From contig QEVO01000001.1 of NCBI GenBank assembly GCA_003577275.1, forward strand, positions 186,001 to 250,000: a stretch of 64,000 bases of DNA, given 5' to 3'. The stretch comes from Pseudomonadota bacterium (lineage in GTDB: Bacteria; Pseudomonadota; Alphaproteobacteria; Sphingomonadales; Govanellaceae). The notes beneath the pieces are model-generated. The model was not told where the DNA came from. It ran no database searches and was given only the letters and a program-made list of their open reading frames with translations. Below are positions 27,098 to 35,882 of the stretch, one piece after another. Position 1 is the stretch's first letter; each line of letters opens with the position of its first letter. The translations under genes and the position numbers were made by a program.

Positions 27098-29440
27098 TCA
27101 GAAACGCTTGATGATTTGCGCCCCGAGCTCCCGCGGTTCGCTCGGAATGCCAAGGAAATAAGCAACGAATTCGGACACATCGAAGCCGTTGGCGACGTAC
27201 TTCTCATCAAAGATGTTCTTGCCGTAAACGGCGACGGTCCAATCCTCCTGCGGCGAGGTCCAAGCCATTCTGGCGTTGACCAGACTGTGCGCTTCCTGAC
27301 GCAATTGCGCCGTGGCGCGGGCGTTGGGGAAGTTCTCGCTGACATAGGAATAATCCACCCGCATCAAGAGATCGCCGCCGGCCATGGGATGTATGTACTG
27401 CGCCGCAGCGGTGGCGCTCCACTTCGGCGCTTTGACCAACGGCGTATCAAGACCGACGCCAGTGAGCACTTCGGATGCTTCGTCATACTCGGAATTCAGA
27501 TAGCCGACGCTGCCAAACAGCGTGAAACGGCTGGTGACCAGGAAGGTCAGATCCGCCTCCACGCCCCAGATCGTCGCCGAGCCGATGTTGTCGGTATACT
27601 GCGCCGGCCCGGCGCCGCCCGGCGGCACCTGGTTCGTCTGCTGTTGCAGGTCTTTATAGTCGTAATAAAACACCGCGCCGTTCAAGCGCACGCGGCGATC
27701 AAAAAGATCGCTCTTGATGCCGCCTTCATAGGCCCAGAGCTCCTCGGGGTCATAGGACAGCGCGGCGGCGATGGCGTCCGATGGCCGCGCGGTGTAGCTG
27801 CCGGCCTTGTAGCCCTTGGCGACCGAAGCGTAGAGCAAGACATCCTCGCTGGCCTGGTATTTGATGCCGAAGCGCGGCGAGATATCGTTCCATGATTCGC
27901 TGGCCGATACCGGAAAGCCGGGATCGACCACGCCGGAAAGAATGCCGGATTGAGTGAAGCCGAAATCTTTCTCGTCGCGGGTATAGCGCACGCCGGCGAT
28001 GAATGACAGCGCATCCGTGGCGTGCCATTCCAGTTCAAGAAAGGCCGCATAGGAGTTGGTCTTCAGCGACGGCGAATAGAGGTCGACCAGCTCCATCAGC
28101 AGGTTGAACGGATTGCCCGCACCGCCGAGATTGATGCCGGGAGCAAAGGGAATGATCGGCCCCGGCAACGCCTCCAGGGCCGGATAAAGCCCGGCGGCCA
28201 ACCCCACGGTCCAATCGCTTTCGGCGTCTTCCTTGAAATAATAGGCGCCCGCCGTCCAATCCAGCTTGCCGTCGAAAGCGCTGCCGATCAGGTTGAACTC
28301 CTGGCTGATCTGCCATTGTTCGTCGCGATAATCGGCATAGCCGAAGTCGGCGGGGCTGCCGTCCATGTCGCGCTGGTTGCGCGAATCGATGGCGCGGTAG
28401 GAGGAGATGGAGCGCAGCAGGAAAGCATCAAATTGATGCTCAATTTTCAGCGATACGCCGCCGCCGTCGAATTCCAGGCGCATCGGATAGGTGCCGTTGT
28501 TGACCCGCGGATCGACTGAGGTTACATCAGCGGTGTAGGGCATACCGCTGGGAATGCCAACCAGGCCGTTCCACAACGCAACCAGATTCGGCGGCCCGGC
28601 AAGCGTGTTCAGATTCTGCGTGATCCACACCGTGTTGGCGTCGGCGCGAATGCGGGTGTAATCACCCGACAGCACGACGCGGGTCTGGTCGCTGGGCGCC
28701 CAGACGAACTTCACGCGCGACACCAAGGTTCCTTCCTCGCCCGATTTGTCATCGTTGGCAAAGGGCCGTTTCTGGAAACCTTCCTGGCTGCGATAGGAGA
28801 GCGCAAAGCGCGCGCCCATGGTATCGCCAAGCGGCGCATCAACGTAACCATCAAAGTTAATGCGTTCATCCTCGCCCATGGTGACGCCGATGCGGCCGCC
28901 GAATTCGCGGCCGGGATCCGCGGTAGTGACGTTGATGGCGCCGCCCATGGTGTTCTTGCCGTAAAGCGTGCCCTGCGGCCCCTTGAGCACTTCCACTTGG
29001 GCGATGTCGGACAGCTCCATCACCGCGCCCTGGGCGCGGCCGAGATAAACGCCGTCCACATACATACCCACGCCCGGGTCGCTGGTCAGCGCATAATCAA
29101 GCTGGCCAATCCCGCGGATGAAGAAAACCGCATTGACCGCGCCGCCGATGTCCGTTGCGCCGGCGGATAAGCTCACATTGGGCGTAAATGATCCGATATC
29201 GGTAATGGAGGCGAAACTGCGGGCCTGGATTTCCTCGGCGGTGACCGCGGTAATGGCGATCGGGGTGCGCTGCATGCTTTCGGCCTTCTTGCGCGCCGTG
29301 ACCACGATTACGTCCAGTACCGCGTCCGACTCCTCAACGGGCTGCGCCGCCGTCGGCGCCGACCAGAGCGCGGTGCTGATGCCTAAAGCTACGATGGCCG
29401 TGCGGCCCAGAACGTCAGCAGTACTAAAACGACGAATCAT
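27098..29440 (-). CDS. TonB-dependent outer-membrane receptor
   Basis: A 780-residue receptor from the ATG at 29440, which has GGAGGAT just upstream; an in-frame start 22 codons earlier lacks one. Signal peptide AIVALGISTALWSAPTAA, TonB box VLDVIVVTARKKAESMQ, plug motifs FIRGIGQLDYA and VEVLKGPQGTLYGKNTMGGAIN, and barrel terminating GAQIIKRF. Only 10 bases separate its stop from E1-alpha, so the receptor and the E1/E2 genes are almost certainly one transcript with the receptor first. This is unusual, as acetoin itself needs no active outer-membrane uptake. Confidence 0.92.
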   Translation of the reverse strand: MIRRFSTADVLGRTAIVALGISTALWSAPTAAQPVEESDAVLDVIVVTARKKAESMQRTPIAITAVTAEEIQARSFASITDIGSFTPNVSLSAGATDIGGAVNAVFFIRGIGQLDYALTSDPGVGMYVDGVYLGRAQGAVMELSDIAQVEVLKGPQGTLYGKNTMGGAINVTTADPGREFGGRIGVTMGEDERINFDGYVDAPLGDTMGARFALSYRSQEGFQKRPFANDDKSGEEGTLVSRVKFVWAPSDQTRVVLSGDYTRIRADANTVWITQNLNTLAGPPNLVALWNGLVGIPSGMPYTADVTSVDPRVNNGTYPMRLEFDGGGVSLKIEHQFDAFLLRSISSYRAIDSRNQRDMDGSPADFGYADYRDEQWQISQEFNLIGSAFDGKLDWTAGAYYFKEDAESDWTVGLAAGLYPALEALPGPIIPFAPGINLGGAGNPFNLLMELVDLYSPSLKTNSYAAFLELEWHATDALSFIAGVRYTRDEKDFGFTQSGILSGVVDPGFPVSASESWNDISPRFGIKYQASEDVLLYASVAKGYKAGSYTARPSDAIAAALSYDPEELWAYEGGIKSDLFDRRVRLNGAVFYYDYKDLQQQTNQVPPGGAGPAQYTDNIGSATIWGVEADLTFLVTSRFTLFGSVGYLNSEYDEASEVLTGVGLDTPLVKAPKWSATAAAQYIHPMAGGDLLMRVDYSYVSENFPNARATAQLRQEAHSLVNARMAWTSPQEDWTVAVYGKNIFDEKYVANGFDVSEFVAYFLGIPSEPRELGAQIIKRF

Positions 29441-29493
29441 TTTATCCTCCCTACCGGCTGACCAGAATTGATTCTTGTACTTTACAGAATATA

Positions 29494-29510
29494 ATACTAC
29501 TGACAAGTAT
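29494..29510. promoter_or_regulatory. Inverted repeat in divergent promoter region (ATACT-N7-AGTAT)
   Basis: A 17-base inverted repeat, ATACTACTGACAAGTAT, in an AT-rich tract between the receptor at 29440 (minus) and the SnoaL/SMP-30 fusion at 29627 (plus). It is well placed to control both. It partly resembles the palindrome at 32628 (ATACC-AGTA-GGTAT), so both may be targets of the TetR at 30964. Only 5-bp arms are perfect. Confidence 0.4.
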
Positions 29511-29626
29511 AATTATATTGCGGGCGCCTATGCGATGGCCCGGCGAACGCTGCCCGGTTAGCGGCGGACGTGATACAATGCCAGGACCAAAAGCCTTGCC
29601 TATTGAGACATAAGGAGAGCGCGCTG

Positions 29627-30946
29627 ATGCACCATCCCCGGACCGACGCCGCGGCCAAGGCCGCCGACACCCTCGTCTCTGCCCTCATTACCGCCGTCAA
29701 TGCCCAGGATTGGGGAGCGCTGGGGGCGCTGGCCAGCGCCGATTGCACTTCCCATGGTCTGCCATTCGTCGGCCCCATGGCCCTGATCGCCCCCTTTGCG
29801 GAATTGCGCGCGGCGCTGCCGGACCTGCATTTAAGCGCCGAGCCGGCGATCGTGACCGGCGAGGAGATCATGGTGCGCTACCATGGCCAGGGCGTGCAGC
29901 GGGGTTATTACGGTTCAGTGCCGCCCAAAGGCGCTACGGTTCAGGTGGAGGGAATGGACGTACTGCATCTGGCGGACGGCCGCATTCGATCGCGCCGTTC
30001 GTATATGGACCGCCTGGTTCTGGTGCAGCAGATGACCGATCCGCAGCCGGGCAGTCTGGATAAAGCCATCGTTCCGACTAAGATCGTCACCCGATTCGAT
30101 CCGCCGACTTTTCTGGAGGGGGTTCTGGTCGGCAATAAGGGCGAGGTTTACGTTACGCCGTTGCACGAAGGCGCGGTCTATCGCGTCTGGCCGGACGGTC
30201 GGCGGGAAAAGTTCTTCCACGTCGAGGCGGGCCATGGTCCCTGGAACGGCGCCTGGTGCATGGTTGCCGCCGCCGATGGCGATGGATTCTTTCTCAATGT
30301 CAACGCCGCCGACCCCGCCCGCCATGGCGTATGGCGCATTACCGCAGACGGCCAGGGCCGACCGTTTGCGGCGCTGCCGCCCGGCACCATCCCCAACGGC
30401 ATTGCCCGCACCAATGCCGGCGATTTGCTGATCGCCGATTCCACCGGCTGCGTGTGGCGTATCGACGGCCAGGGCCGGCCCACGGTGTGGCTGCGTCATG
30501 AATGGCTCGCCGGCCGGCCCAACATCGGCCGTTTCCCCGGCGCTAACGGCATCCAGGTATGGAACCAGACGGCGTTCGTCACCAATTCCGACCTCGGCCT
30601 GATCATCGCCGTGCCGATTGCGGCGGACGGCGGCGCCGGTACCCCCAGCATCTACAGCGAAGGGATCGGCGGCGACGATTTCGCCATCGATGACGACGGC
30701 ACGCTTTACGTGACCACCCACCCCTTCAATACCGTGGTGCGCATCGACCGCGATGGCCGCCGCGCGGTGATCGCCGGCGCGGCCGAAGGCGTGGTCGGTC
30801 CGACGGCTGCCGCGCTCGGGCGTGACCAGGATGGCCAGCGCGTGTTGTATGTGGTCACCGATGGCGGAATGTTCACCCTGCCCGAAGGCGATCCAGTGCC
30901 GCCGGCACAACAAACCCCGGCGCTATTGAAGCTGCGCCTGCCATAG
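29627..30946 (+). CDS. Fusion of SnoaL/NTF2-like domain with SMP-30/gluconolactonase-like beta-propeller
   Basis: A 439-residue two-domain protein. Residues about 1-130 form a SnoaL-type polyketide-cyclase-like domain (ALITAVNAQDWGALGALAS, then EEIMVRYHGQGVQRGYYG and VEGMDVLHLADGRI). From about 155 to the end is a six-bladed SMP-30/strictosidine-synthase-like propeller (LEGVLVGNKGEVYVTPLHEG, PNGIARTNAGDLLIADSTG, GANGIQVWNQTAFVTNSDLG, DDFAIDDDGTLYVTTHPFN). The start at 29627 has AAGGAG; an ATA-headed upstream extension is unconvincing. No signal peptide. Propellers of this family are lactonases or other metal-dependent hydrolases. The fusion suggests sequential isomerisation/cyclisation and ring hydrolysis, but this is inference. 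The gene is divergent from the receptor/E1/E2 operon. Confidence 0.8.
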   Translation: MHHPRTDAAAKAADTLVSALITAVNAQDWGALGALASADCTSHGLPFVGPMALIAPFAELRAALPDLHLSAEPAIVTGEEIMVRYHGQGVQRGYYGSVPPKGATVQVEGMDVLHLADGRIRSRRSYMDRLVLVQQMTDPQPGSLDKAIVPTKIVTRFDPPTFLEGVLVGNKGEVYVTPLHEGAVYRVWPDGRREKFFHVEAGHGPWNGAWCMVAAADGDGFFLNVNAADPARHGVWRITADGQGRPFAALPPGTIPNGIARTNAGDLLIADSTGCVWRIDGQGRPTVWLRHEWLAGRPNIGRFPGANGIQVWNQTAFVTNSDLGLIIAVPIAADGGAGTPSIYSEGIGGDDFAIDDDGTLYVTTHPFNTVVRIDRDGRRAVIAGAAEGVVGPTAAALGRDQDGQRVLYVVTDGGMFTLPEGDPVPPAQQTPALLKLRLP

Positions 30947-30963
30947 GACTGCCGTGATCAGAA

Positions 30964-31692
30964 TTAGCTCGAAGCGCGAACTGGTTTGCGGGTCCGCGTT
31001 TTGACGCTCAGCGCCGCCGGCGCAGAGGCGATGCATACCGAACGAACCGCCAGGTCGGCGATGCGATCGGCGATGGTTTCAGCATCCAGGCGGCCGTTCG
31101 GACGATACCAAGTGTAGACCCAGTTGAGCATGCCCTGTAGGGCGAGCACCGCCAGCTTGGGATCGTCCACCGCAAACTCGCCCATCTGCACGCCGCGCGC
31201 GATGATCCGCTCGAACTGAGCGTCATGGCGCTGCTTTCTGGCGTGCATGACCTGCTTTTCTTGATCGGGAACTTCTTTCTGCTCGCGCCAGAACATGGCG
31301 ATGCTGGTGCGGCTGTTGATGACCAGCAGCACCACCCGCCGGCATAGTTCGCGCAACAGATCAGTAGGGTTGCCCTTCTCGATGTCGATGCTGTCAAACA
31401 CCTCCGCATTACCCTGCATGGTGCGTTCGACGAGGACATGGAGAATGTCATGTTTGTTATGAAAATGGTAATAAATGAAGGGCTTGGTCACCGACAGCTC
31501 GGCGGCGATGGCGTCCAGCGTGGTGGATTTGAAGCCCCGCTCGTAGAACAACCGCTCGGCGACTTCCAGAATTTGCTCGCGCTTGAAATCGAACAGCCGG
31601 TCACGGATGCTGTTCTTGTCGTCATTTGCACGTCGCTTGGTGGGGCGGCGGCGTGATTTCGACTTCTGCATTTTCCGGTTCTCGGACGTCAT
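30964..31692 (-). CDS. TetR-family transcriptional regulator
   Basis: A 242-residue regulator with a lysine/arginine-rich N-terminal extension (about 35 residues), then the helix-turn-helix FKREQILEVAERLFYERGFK, followed by TTLDAIAAELSVTKPFIYYHFHNKHDIL. The C-terminal domain (LLRELCRRVVLLVINSRTSI, then LALQGMLNWVYTWYRP) is of the type common in regulators of fatty-acid and steroid catabolism (KstR/FadR-like TetR proteins that bind CoA esters). It lies downstream of an SDR on the same strand. Candidate operators are 29494, 31749, 32628 and the repeats near 44.1 and 45.0 kb. Confidence 0.87.
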   Translation of the reverse strand: MTSENRKMQKSKSRRRPTKRRANDDKNSIRDRLFDFKREQILEVAERLFYERGFKSTTLDAIAAELSVTKPFIYYHFHNKHDILHVLVERTMQGNAEVFDSIDIEKGNPTDLLRELCRRVVLLVINSRTSIAMFWREQKEVPDQEKQVMHARKQRHDAQFERIIARGVQMGEFAVDDPKLAVLALQGMLNWVYTWYRPNGRLDAETIADRIADLAVRSVCIASAPAALSVKTRTRKPVRASS

Positions 31693-31748
31693 AGGCGGCT
31701 CATTGGTTGTGCTAATCTCTATGCCGCTGGAACTCGTAACACTACTCC

Positions 31749-31760
31749 TTGCACCTGCAA
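31749..31760. promoter_or_regulatory. 12-bp palindrome upstream of TetR gene (TTGCA-CC-TGCAA)
   Basis: A 5-bp perfect inverted repeat with a 2-base spacer in the 90-base gap between the SDR stop and the TetR start, in the likely promoter of the TetR gene. It could be an autoregulatory site. Short, so chance occurrence is possible. Confidence 0.3.
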
Positions 31761-31782
31761 CACCAGCATCTCGTTGCCAAAC

Positions 31783-32565
31783 TCAGTCGCCGGTGGGCTT
31801 GAGCACCTTGTAGGCACCGCGCGCGCCGCCGTCAAGACGGATGGCGGTGCCGTTAAGGAAGGTATTGTCGCAGATGTGCAACACCAGCTTGGCGAAGACC
31901 TTGGGATCGGCCAAGCGCTTTGGAAAGGGCATGGTTCCCTCGATCGCCTGCTGCGCCTGCGGCGGCAGCATGGTCATCATCGGTGTCCGGATGCCGGCCG
32001 GCGCGATCGCCAGCACGCGGATGCCGGCGTCGCCGAACTCACGCGCCAGCGCTATGGTCAGGCTATGGATGGCGCCCTTGGAGGCGGTATAGGCGGCGGT
32101 GAACTCGCTGCCCTCGGTGGCGGCGATGGACGTGGTGTTGATGATCACGCCGCGTTCCCCCTCGTCCAGCGGCGCTAACCCCATCATCTCCGCCGCCGCC
32201 AGCCGGATGGTGTTGAAGGTTCCCGACAGGTTGACGGCGATGACGCGGTTGAAGCGCTCCAAGGGCAGGGGGCCGTCCGGACCGACGACCGGGGCAAAAT
32301 CCGGAATCCCGGCGCAATTGACCAGGATTCTCGCCGGGCCGAGTTGCTGCCGCACGGCGGCGAAAGCGGCCTCGGTGGACGCCGCGTCGCTGACATCGCA
32401 AACCACGTCCAGGCCGCCGACCCGCTTAGCGGTGGCGCGCACGACATCGGCCTTGACGTCAAACAGCGCCACCTTGGCCCCGCCGGCGGCAAGGGCGGCG
32501 GCCGTGGCTTCGCCCATGCCGCTGGCGGCCCCGGTGACGATGGCGGTCTGGCCTGCAATCTTCAT
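31783..32565 (-). CDS. SDR-family alcohol/3-hydroxyacyl dehydrogenase
   Basis: A 260-residue classical SDR: TGAASGMG (11-18), Asp36 in LFDVKAD indicating NAD(H), NCAG, Ser146, Tyr159 and Lys163 (YTASK). The loop GVIINTTSIAATEGSEFTAA and the N-terminus resemble 3-hydroxyacyl-CoA dehydrogenase type-2/HSD10-like members. It is divergent from the zinc alcohol dehydrogenase at 32673 and upstream of TetR. Likely oxidises a hydroxylated or CoA-bound intermediate; the exact substrate is undetermined. In ethylbenzene degradation an SDR oxidises the alcohol made by the molybdenum enzyme, which makes this a candidate for the same job here. Confidence 0.85.
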   Translation of the reverse strand: MKIAGQTAIVTGAASGMGEATAAALAAGGAKVALFDVKADVVRATAKRVGGLDVVCDVSDAASTEAAFAAVRQQLGPARILVNCAGIPDFAPVVGPDGPLPLERFNRVIAVNLSGTFNTIRLAAAEMMGLAPLDEGERGVIINTTSIAATEGSEFTAAYTASKGAIHSLTIALAREFGDAGIRVLAIAPAGIRTPMMTMLPPQAQQAIEGTMPFPKRLADPKVFAKLVLHICDNTFLNGTAIRLDGGARGAYKVLKPTGD

Positions 32566-32595
32566 TCAACGATCTCCCCACGACGATTTGAGTAA

Positions 32596-32641
32596 TTGAC
32601 GGCGATTATAATAGAAAGTATTTTTTTATACCAGTAGGTAT
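32596..32641 (+). promoter_or_regulatory. Candidate promoter with overlapping palindromic operator
   Basis: A TTGACG (-35, 32596-32601), 17-base spacer and TATTTT (-10, 32619-32624) stand upstream of the alcohol dehydrogenase. The palindrome ATACCAGTAGGTAT (32628-32641) falls at the expected transcription start. Binding there would block initiation, as expected for a repressor such as the neighbouring TetR. Promoter match is by eye. Confidence 0.45.
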
Positions 32642-32672
32642 TAGACTTTATTACAGCTTTAGGGAGCTCCTC

Positions 32673-33734
32673 ATGAAGGCATTGCGGGTCTACGGCAAGC
32701 AGGACTTCCGGCTTGAGGAGGTGGAGGAGCCGCAAGCCGGGCCGGGCGAGGTCAAGCTGGCGGTGCGTTACTGCGGCATCTGCGGCTCGGACGTGCATGA
32801 CTACATCGATGGCCCGCGGCTGCTGCCGGTGTCCCGGCCGCATCCGCAGACCGGTCGCATGGCCCCCATCACCTATGGCCATGAATTTTCCGCTGAGGTG
32901 ACGGATATCGGCGCAGGGGTGAGCGGCATCGCTCCCGGGGCGCGCGTGGTGGTGCGGCCCACCATGCCCTGTTATCGCTGCCAATATTGCCGTGAAGGGC
33001 GCTCCATACAATGCACCGAGCTTGCCGCCGTCGGCGGCGCCGCCGACGGCGCATTCGCCCGCTATGTGTCGGTGCGCGCCGATTGCGTCCTGCCCTTGCC
33101 CGATAGCGTGTCCTGGCAGGCGGGCGCTTATGTCGAGCCGCTGGCCTGCGCGGTGCGCGCCGTTAGGCGCAGCCGCCTGGAGCCGGGCGCGGCGGCGGCG
33201 GTGATCGGCGCCGGACCGATTGGATTATTGACCATGCAGATGGCATTGGCGTGCGGCGCGCAGGCCGTACACGTGTTTGAGACCGAAGCGCATCGCCGCG
33301 AGCTGGCGCTGCAAATGGGAGCAACCACGGCGCATGATCCGCGCGATGGCGACCCGGGCCGCATCATCGGCGCGTTGACCAAAGGCCGGCGCGCCGACAT
33401 CGTGTTCGAGTGCGCCGGCTCCGGACCGGCGCTGCACCTTGCCGATGCTGTATGCGGCCGCGGCGGCACCATTCTAGAGATGGGCGTCCATCGCGAGCCG
33501 GTGAGATTCGATTTCTTCAATCTATTTTTTCGCGAAAAAAGCATCGTCACCAGCCAAGGGTATACGAACGCGGAGTTCGAGATCGCCATTGCGTTTCTTG
33601 CCAATGGCAAAGTCAATCCGCACCCGGCCATGACCAGCGCCACAATCCCGCTCAATGACGTCATGAGTGAAGGATTTGCCGCGCTCCTTGGCCCTGAGCG
33701 CGCCGCGCATTGCAAAATTCTCGTGACGCCATGA
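32673..33734 (+). CDS. Zinc-dependent medium-chain alcohol dehydrogenase
   Basis: A 353-residue MDR enzyme of the butanediol/sorbitol dehydrogenase group. Catalytic zinc ligands Cys37 (CGICGSD), His70 and Glu71 (GHEF) and the four structural-zinc cysteines CYRCQYCREGRSIQC (100-114) are present. The dinucleotide motif is GAGPIG, and an acidic residue in FETEAHRR suggests NAD. Its stop overlaps the next ATG (ATGA), so it is coupled to the flavoprotein. The enzyme probably oxidises a secondary alcohol to a ketone; it may act after the nearby molybdenum hydroxylase. Confidence 0.88.
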   Translation: MKALRVYGKQDFRLEEVEEPQAGPGEVKLAVRYCGICGSDVHDYIDGPRLLPVSRPHPQTGRMAPITYGHEFSAEVTDIGAGVSGIAPGARVVVRPTMPCYRCQYCREGRSIQCTELAAVGGAADGAFARYVSVRADCVLPLPDSVSWQAGAYVEPLACAVRAVRRSRLEPGAAAAVIGAGPIGLLTMQMALACGAQAVHVFETEAHRRELALQMGATTAHDPRDGDPGRIIGALTKGRRADIVFECAGSGPALHLADAVCGRGGTILEMGVHREPVRFDFFNLFFREKSIVTSQGYTNAEFEIAIAFLANGKVNPHPAMTSATIPLNDVMSEGFAALLGPERAAHCKILVTP

Positions 33735-35344
33735 CAAGCAGCGGCGCGACTCCAACATTAAAGGCCGATCATGCTGCGCTGGTCGAGGAATTGACCCGCT
33801 TGCTGGGCGACGGTCATGTCAGCACTGATCCGGACGAGTTGGAGTTGTGTTCGGTGGATTTCAGCGAACAGCGCCTAGCCACCGCGGCAGTGGTGGCGCG
33901 GCCGGGTTCCGTCGACGATGTGCGCGGCATCATCGCCATCGCCGAAAAGCATGGCGCGCCGCTGGTGCCGCGCGGCGCCAGCATGTCCTATACCTTAGGC
34001 CCGATTCCCCAGCGCCCCGGCTCGATCGTCGTCGACATGCGGCGCATGAACCGCATTCTCGACATCAACCTTGACGATCTTACCGTCACCGTCGAGACCG
34101 GCGTGACCTGGGCCGAGTTGCGCGCGGCGCTGGCCGGTTGCGCTTACGAAATCCCCTTCCACGGCCCCTTCTCCGGCAGCCGCGCCACGGTGGGCGGCGG
34201 TCTGGGTAACTGGGCGGTGGGCTGGGGCAAGGGCGATATCACCACCTACCTACTGGGCGTCGAGGTGGCGCTGGCCGACGGCCGACTGCTGCAAACCGGC
34301 GCGCTGGCCACCGATCCGCAGCATCCCGCATTGACCTGCTATGGACCCGATCTGACGCGCCTCTTCATCAACGACGCCGGCAGTCTCGGCATCAAAACCA
34401 AGGCATGCTTCCGTCTGGAGCGCAAGGCCGGCGGCAGCGCCTATGCCGCCTGGGGGTTTGCCGAGGAGGATCAGGCGCTGGCGCTGATGAGCGAAATCGG
34501 GCGCTTGGGCGTGGCCACCGACTGCTTCGTGTTCGGCCCCTATCACCACCGCGTGTTTTATAGCCGACCGCGGCCGCCGGCCCACGAAGCGAAGGCGCTG
34601 CTGCGCGCCATCGCGCGCCAATCCTCCGGGCGGCTGAACGCCGCGCGCAATCTGTTTGATCTGTTGCGCGGCGGCAAGCTTGGTTTTCTCGCCCGCTGGC
34701 CGTGGTCGGTGCAAACCATCGTCGATGGCGCCAATCAGCGCGCAGCCGATGCGGCCATGGGCGCGCTGCGTAGCGCCGCGCGCCGCCTCGGCGGCAAGCC
34801 GATCCCGCCATCTCTGGTCATCGCCATGCGCGCCATGCCGTTCGTGCCGATCGAGGAACTGATCGTCGGCATCGATGGCGAATGCAGCTTTCCCAGTAAT
34901 TGTACGGTCTCCCTGTCGCAAGGCATGGCTTTAAAGCGCGCCTTGGATGCGTTCTTCGCCGAGCGCGCGGACTTCATGCGCGCGCACGGGCTGATGGCAA
35001 CGCGGCTTTATCTGACCACCGCCAATGCCTTCGGCGTCGAGCCCATCATTTACTGGCGTGATCGCATGAATCCCTTGCGCTACAGCGTGCTGGGCGAAGA
35101 TCGCCGCCGCCGTTTCGGCCATCAGCCGGAAAACGCGACCGCGCGTGAGGCGGCGCTGGCGCTGCGCCGCGAGATGGTAACAAACATCTTCGCGCCCTTC
35201 CGGCCGACCCATGTGCAGGTCGGCAAGTATTATCCATATCGCGCTTCACGTCATAACCCGGACTGCTGGAGCGTGCTTGAGGGCATCAAGAACGCCGTCG
35301 ATCCAAAACGGTTGATGAACCCCGGCGCGCTCGGCCTTGACTGA
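33731..35344 (+). CDS. FAD-dependent oxidoreductase of the VAO/PCMH family
   Basis: A 537-residue flavoprotein. The FAD-binding type 4 domain (PGSVDDVRGIIAIAEKHGAP, then LVPRGASMSYTLGPIPQRPG, and VETGVTWAELRAAL) is followed by a C-terminal cap domain ending YYPY ... DPKRLMNPGALGL, as in 4-cresol dehydrogenase, vanillyl-alcohol oxidase and glycolate oxidase GlcD relatives. The GSRATVGGGLGNWAVGWGKG segment lacks an obvious His for covalent FAD, so the linkage is unclear. It overlaps the alcohol dehydrogenase gene by four bases. An earlier in-frame start at 33710 would lie inside that gene. Substrate may be a 4-alkylphenol, hydroxy acid or terpenoid alcohol. Confidence 0.82.
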   Translation: MTSSGATPTLKADHAALVEELTRLLGDGHVSTDPDELELCSVDFSEQRLATAAVVARPGSVDDVRGIIAIAEKHGAPLVPRGASMSYTLGPIPQRPGSIVVDMRRMNRILDINLDDLTVTVETGVTWAELRAALAGCAYEIPFHGPFSGSRATVGGGLGNWAVGWGKGDITTYLLGVEVALADGRLLQTGALATDPQHPALTCYGPDLTRLFINDAGSLGIKTKACFRLERKAGGSAYAAWGFAEEDQALALMSEIGRLGVATDCFVFGPYHHRVFYSRPRPPAHEAKALLRAIARQSSGRLNAARNLFDLLRGGKLGFLARWPWSVQTIVDGANQRAADAAMGALRSAARRLGGKPIPPSLVIAMRAMPFVPIEELIVGIDGECSFPSNCTVSLSQGMALKRALDAFFAERADFMRAHGLMATRLYLTTANAFGVEPIIYWRDRMNPLRYSVLGEDRRRRFGHQPENATAREAALALRREMVTNIFAPFRPTHVQVGKYYPYRASRHNPDCWSVLEGIKNAVDPKRLMNPGALGLD

Positions 35345-35369
35345 CTCGAATTTAAGGAGACCGGAAGAA

Positions 35370-35882
35370 ATGACCGCCGCCCACGACCTGCAAGCCCTTG
35401 CCAAACGCCTGGAGCGCCTGGAAGCGCGCGTCGCCATTACTGAGCTATTGGCCCGGTATGGCCGGGCCTTGGATGAATGGAACGAAGATGACATGCGGCT
35501 GGTGATCGCCGATGACGTGATTGCCCGTCATGACGCCGTGGCGCCGCCATTCAAGGGTATCGATATCTTGATTAACATCATGCGCGATTTGCGGCCGAAA
35601 GTGCAGGCGGTGCAGCATTTCATCACCAACACCCACGTCGAGCTCGATGATGACGGCGCCCACGCGGTGGCCCGCGCCTTCGTGTTCGCCATGCATGATA
35701 CCGGCGTCAGCCGCGGCGGCGCGCTGTTGTCCGCCGGCGGCGCCTATCGCATGGAGGTGGCGCGCGCCGATACCAGACTAGGATGGCAGATCAAGACCAT
35801 CGAGGTCGCCGAAAACTGGTTCGATCCGCGCATCCTCACCGATATCTACACCGATAGCCCGATGAGCGGACAGCAGCCATGA
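35370..35882 (+). CDS. SnoaL-like cytoplasmic protein
   Basis: A 170-residue NTF2-fold protein of the SnoaL_4 type (ALAKRLERLEARVAITELLA, then RYGRALDEWNEDDMRLVIAD, and MEVARADTRLGWQIKTIEVA). The ATG at 35370 follows AAGGAGACC and GGAAG; an earlier in-frame TTG at 35337 overlaps the flavoprotein stop. The family includes dehydratases, isomerases and ester cyclases that use an Asp/His pair. The stop overlaps the next gene (ATGA), so it is part of the ADH/flavoprotein/aldolase operon. No signal peptide, unlike the NTF2-fold proteins at 15249 and 23437. Confidence 0.75.
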   Translation: MTAAHDLQALAKRLERLEARVAITELLARYGRALDEWNEDDMRLVIADDVIARHDAVAPPFKGIDILINIMRDLRPKVQAVQHFITNTHVELDDDGAHAVARAFVFAMHDTGVSRGGALLSAGGAYRMEVARADTRLGWQIKTIEVAENWFDPRILTDIYTDSPMSGQQP

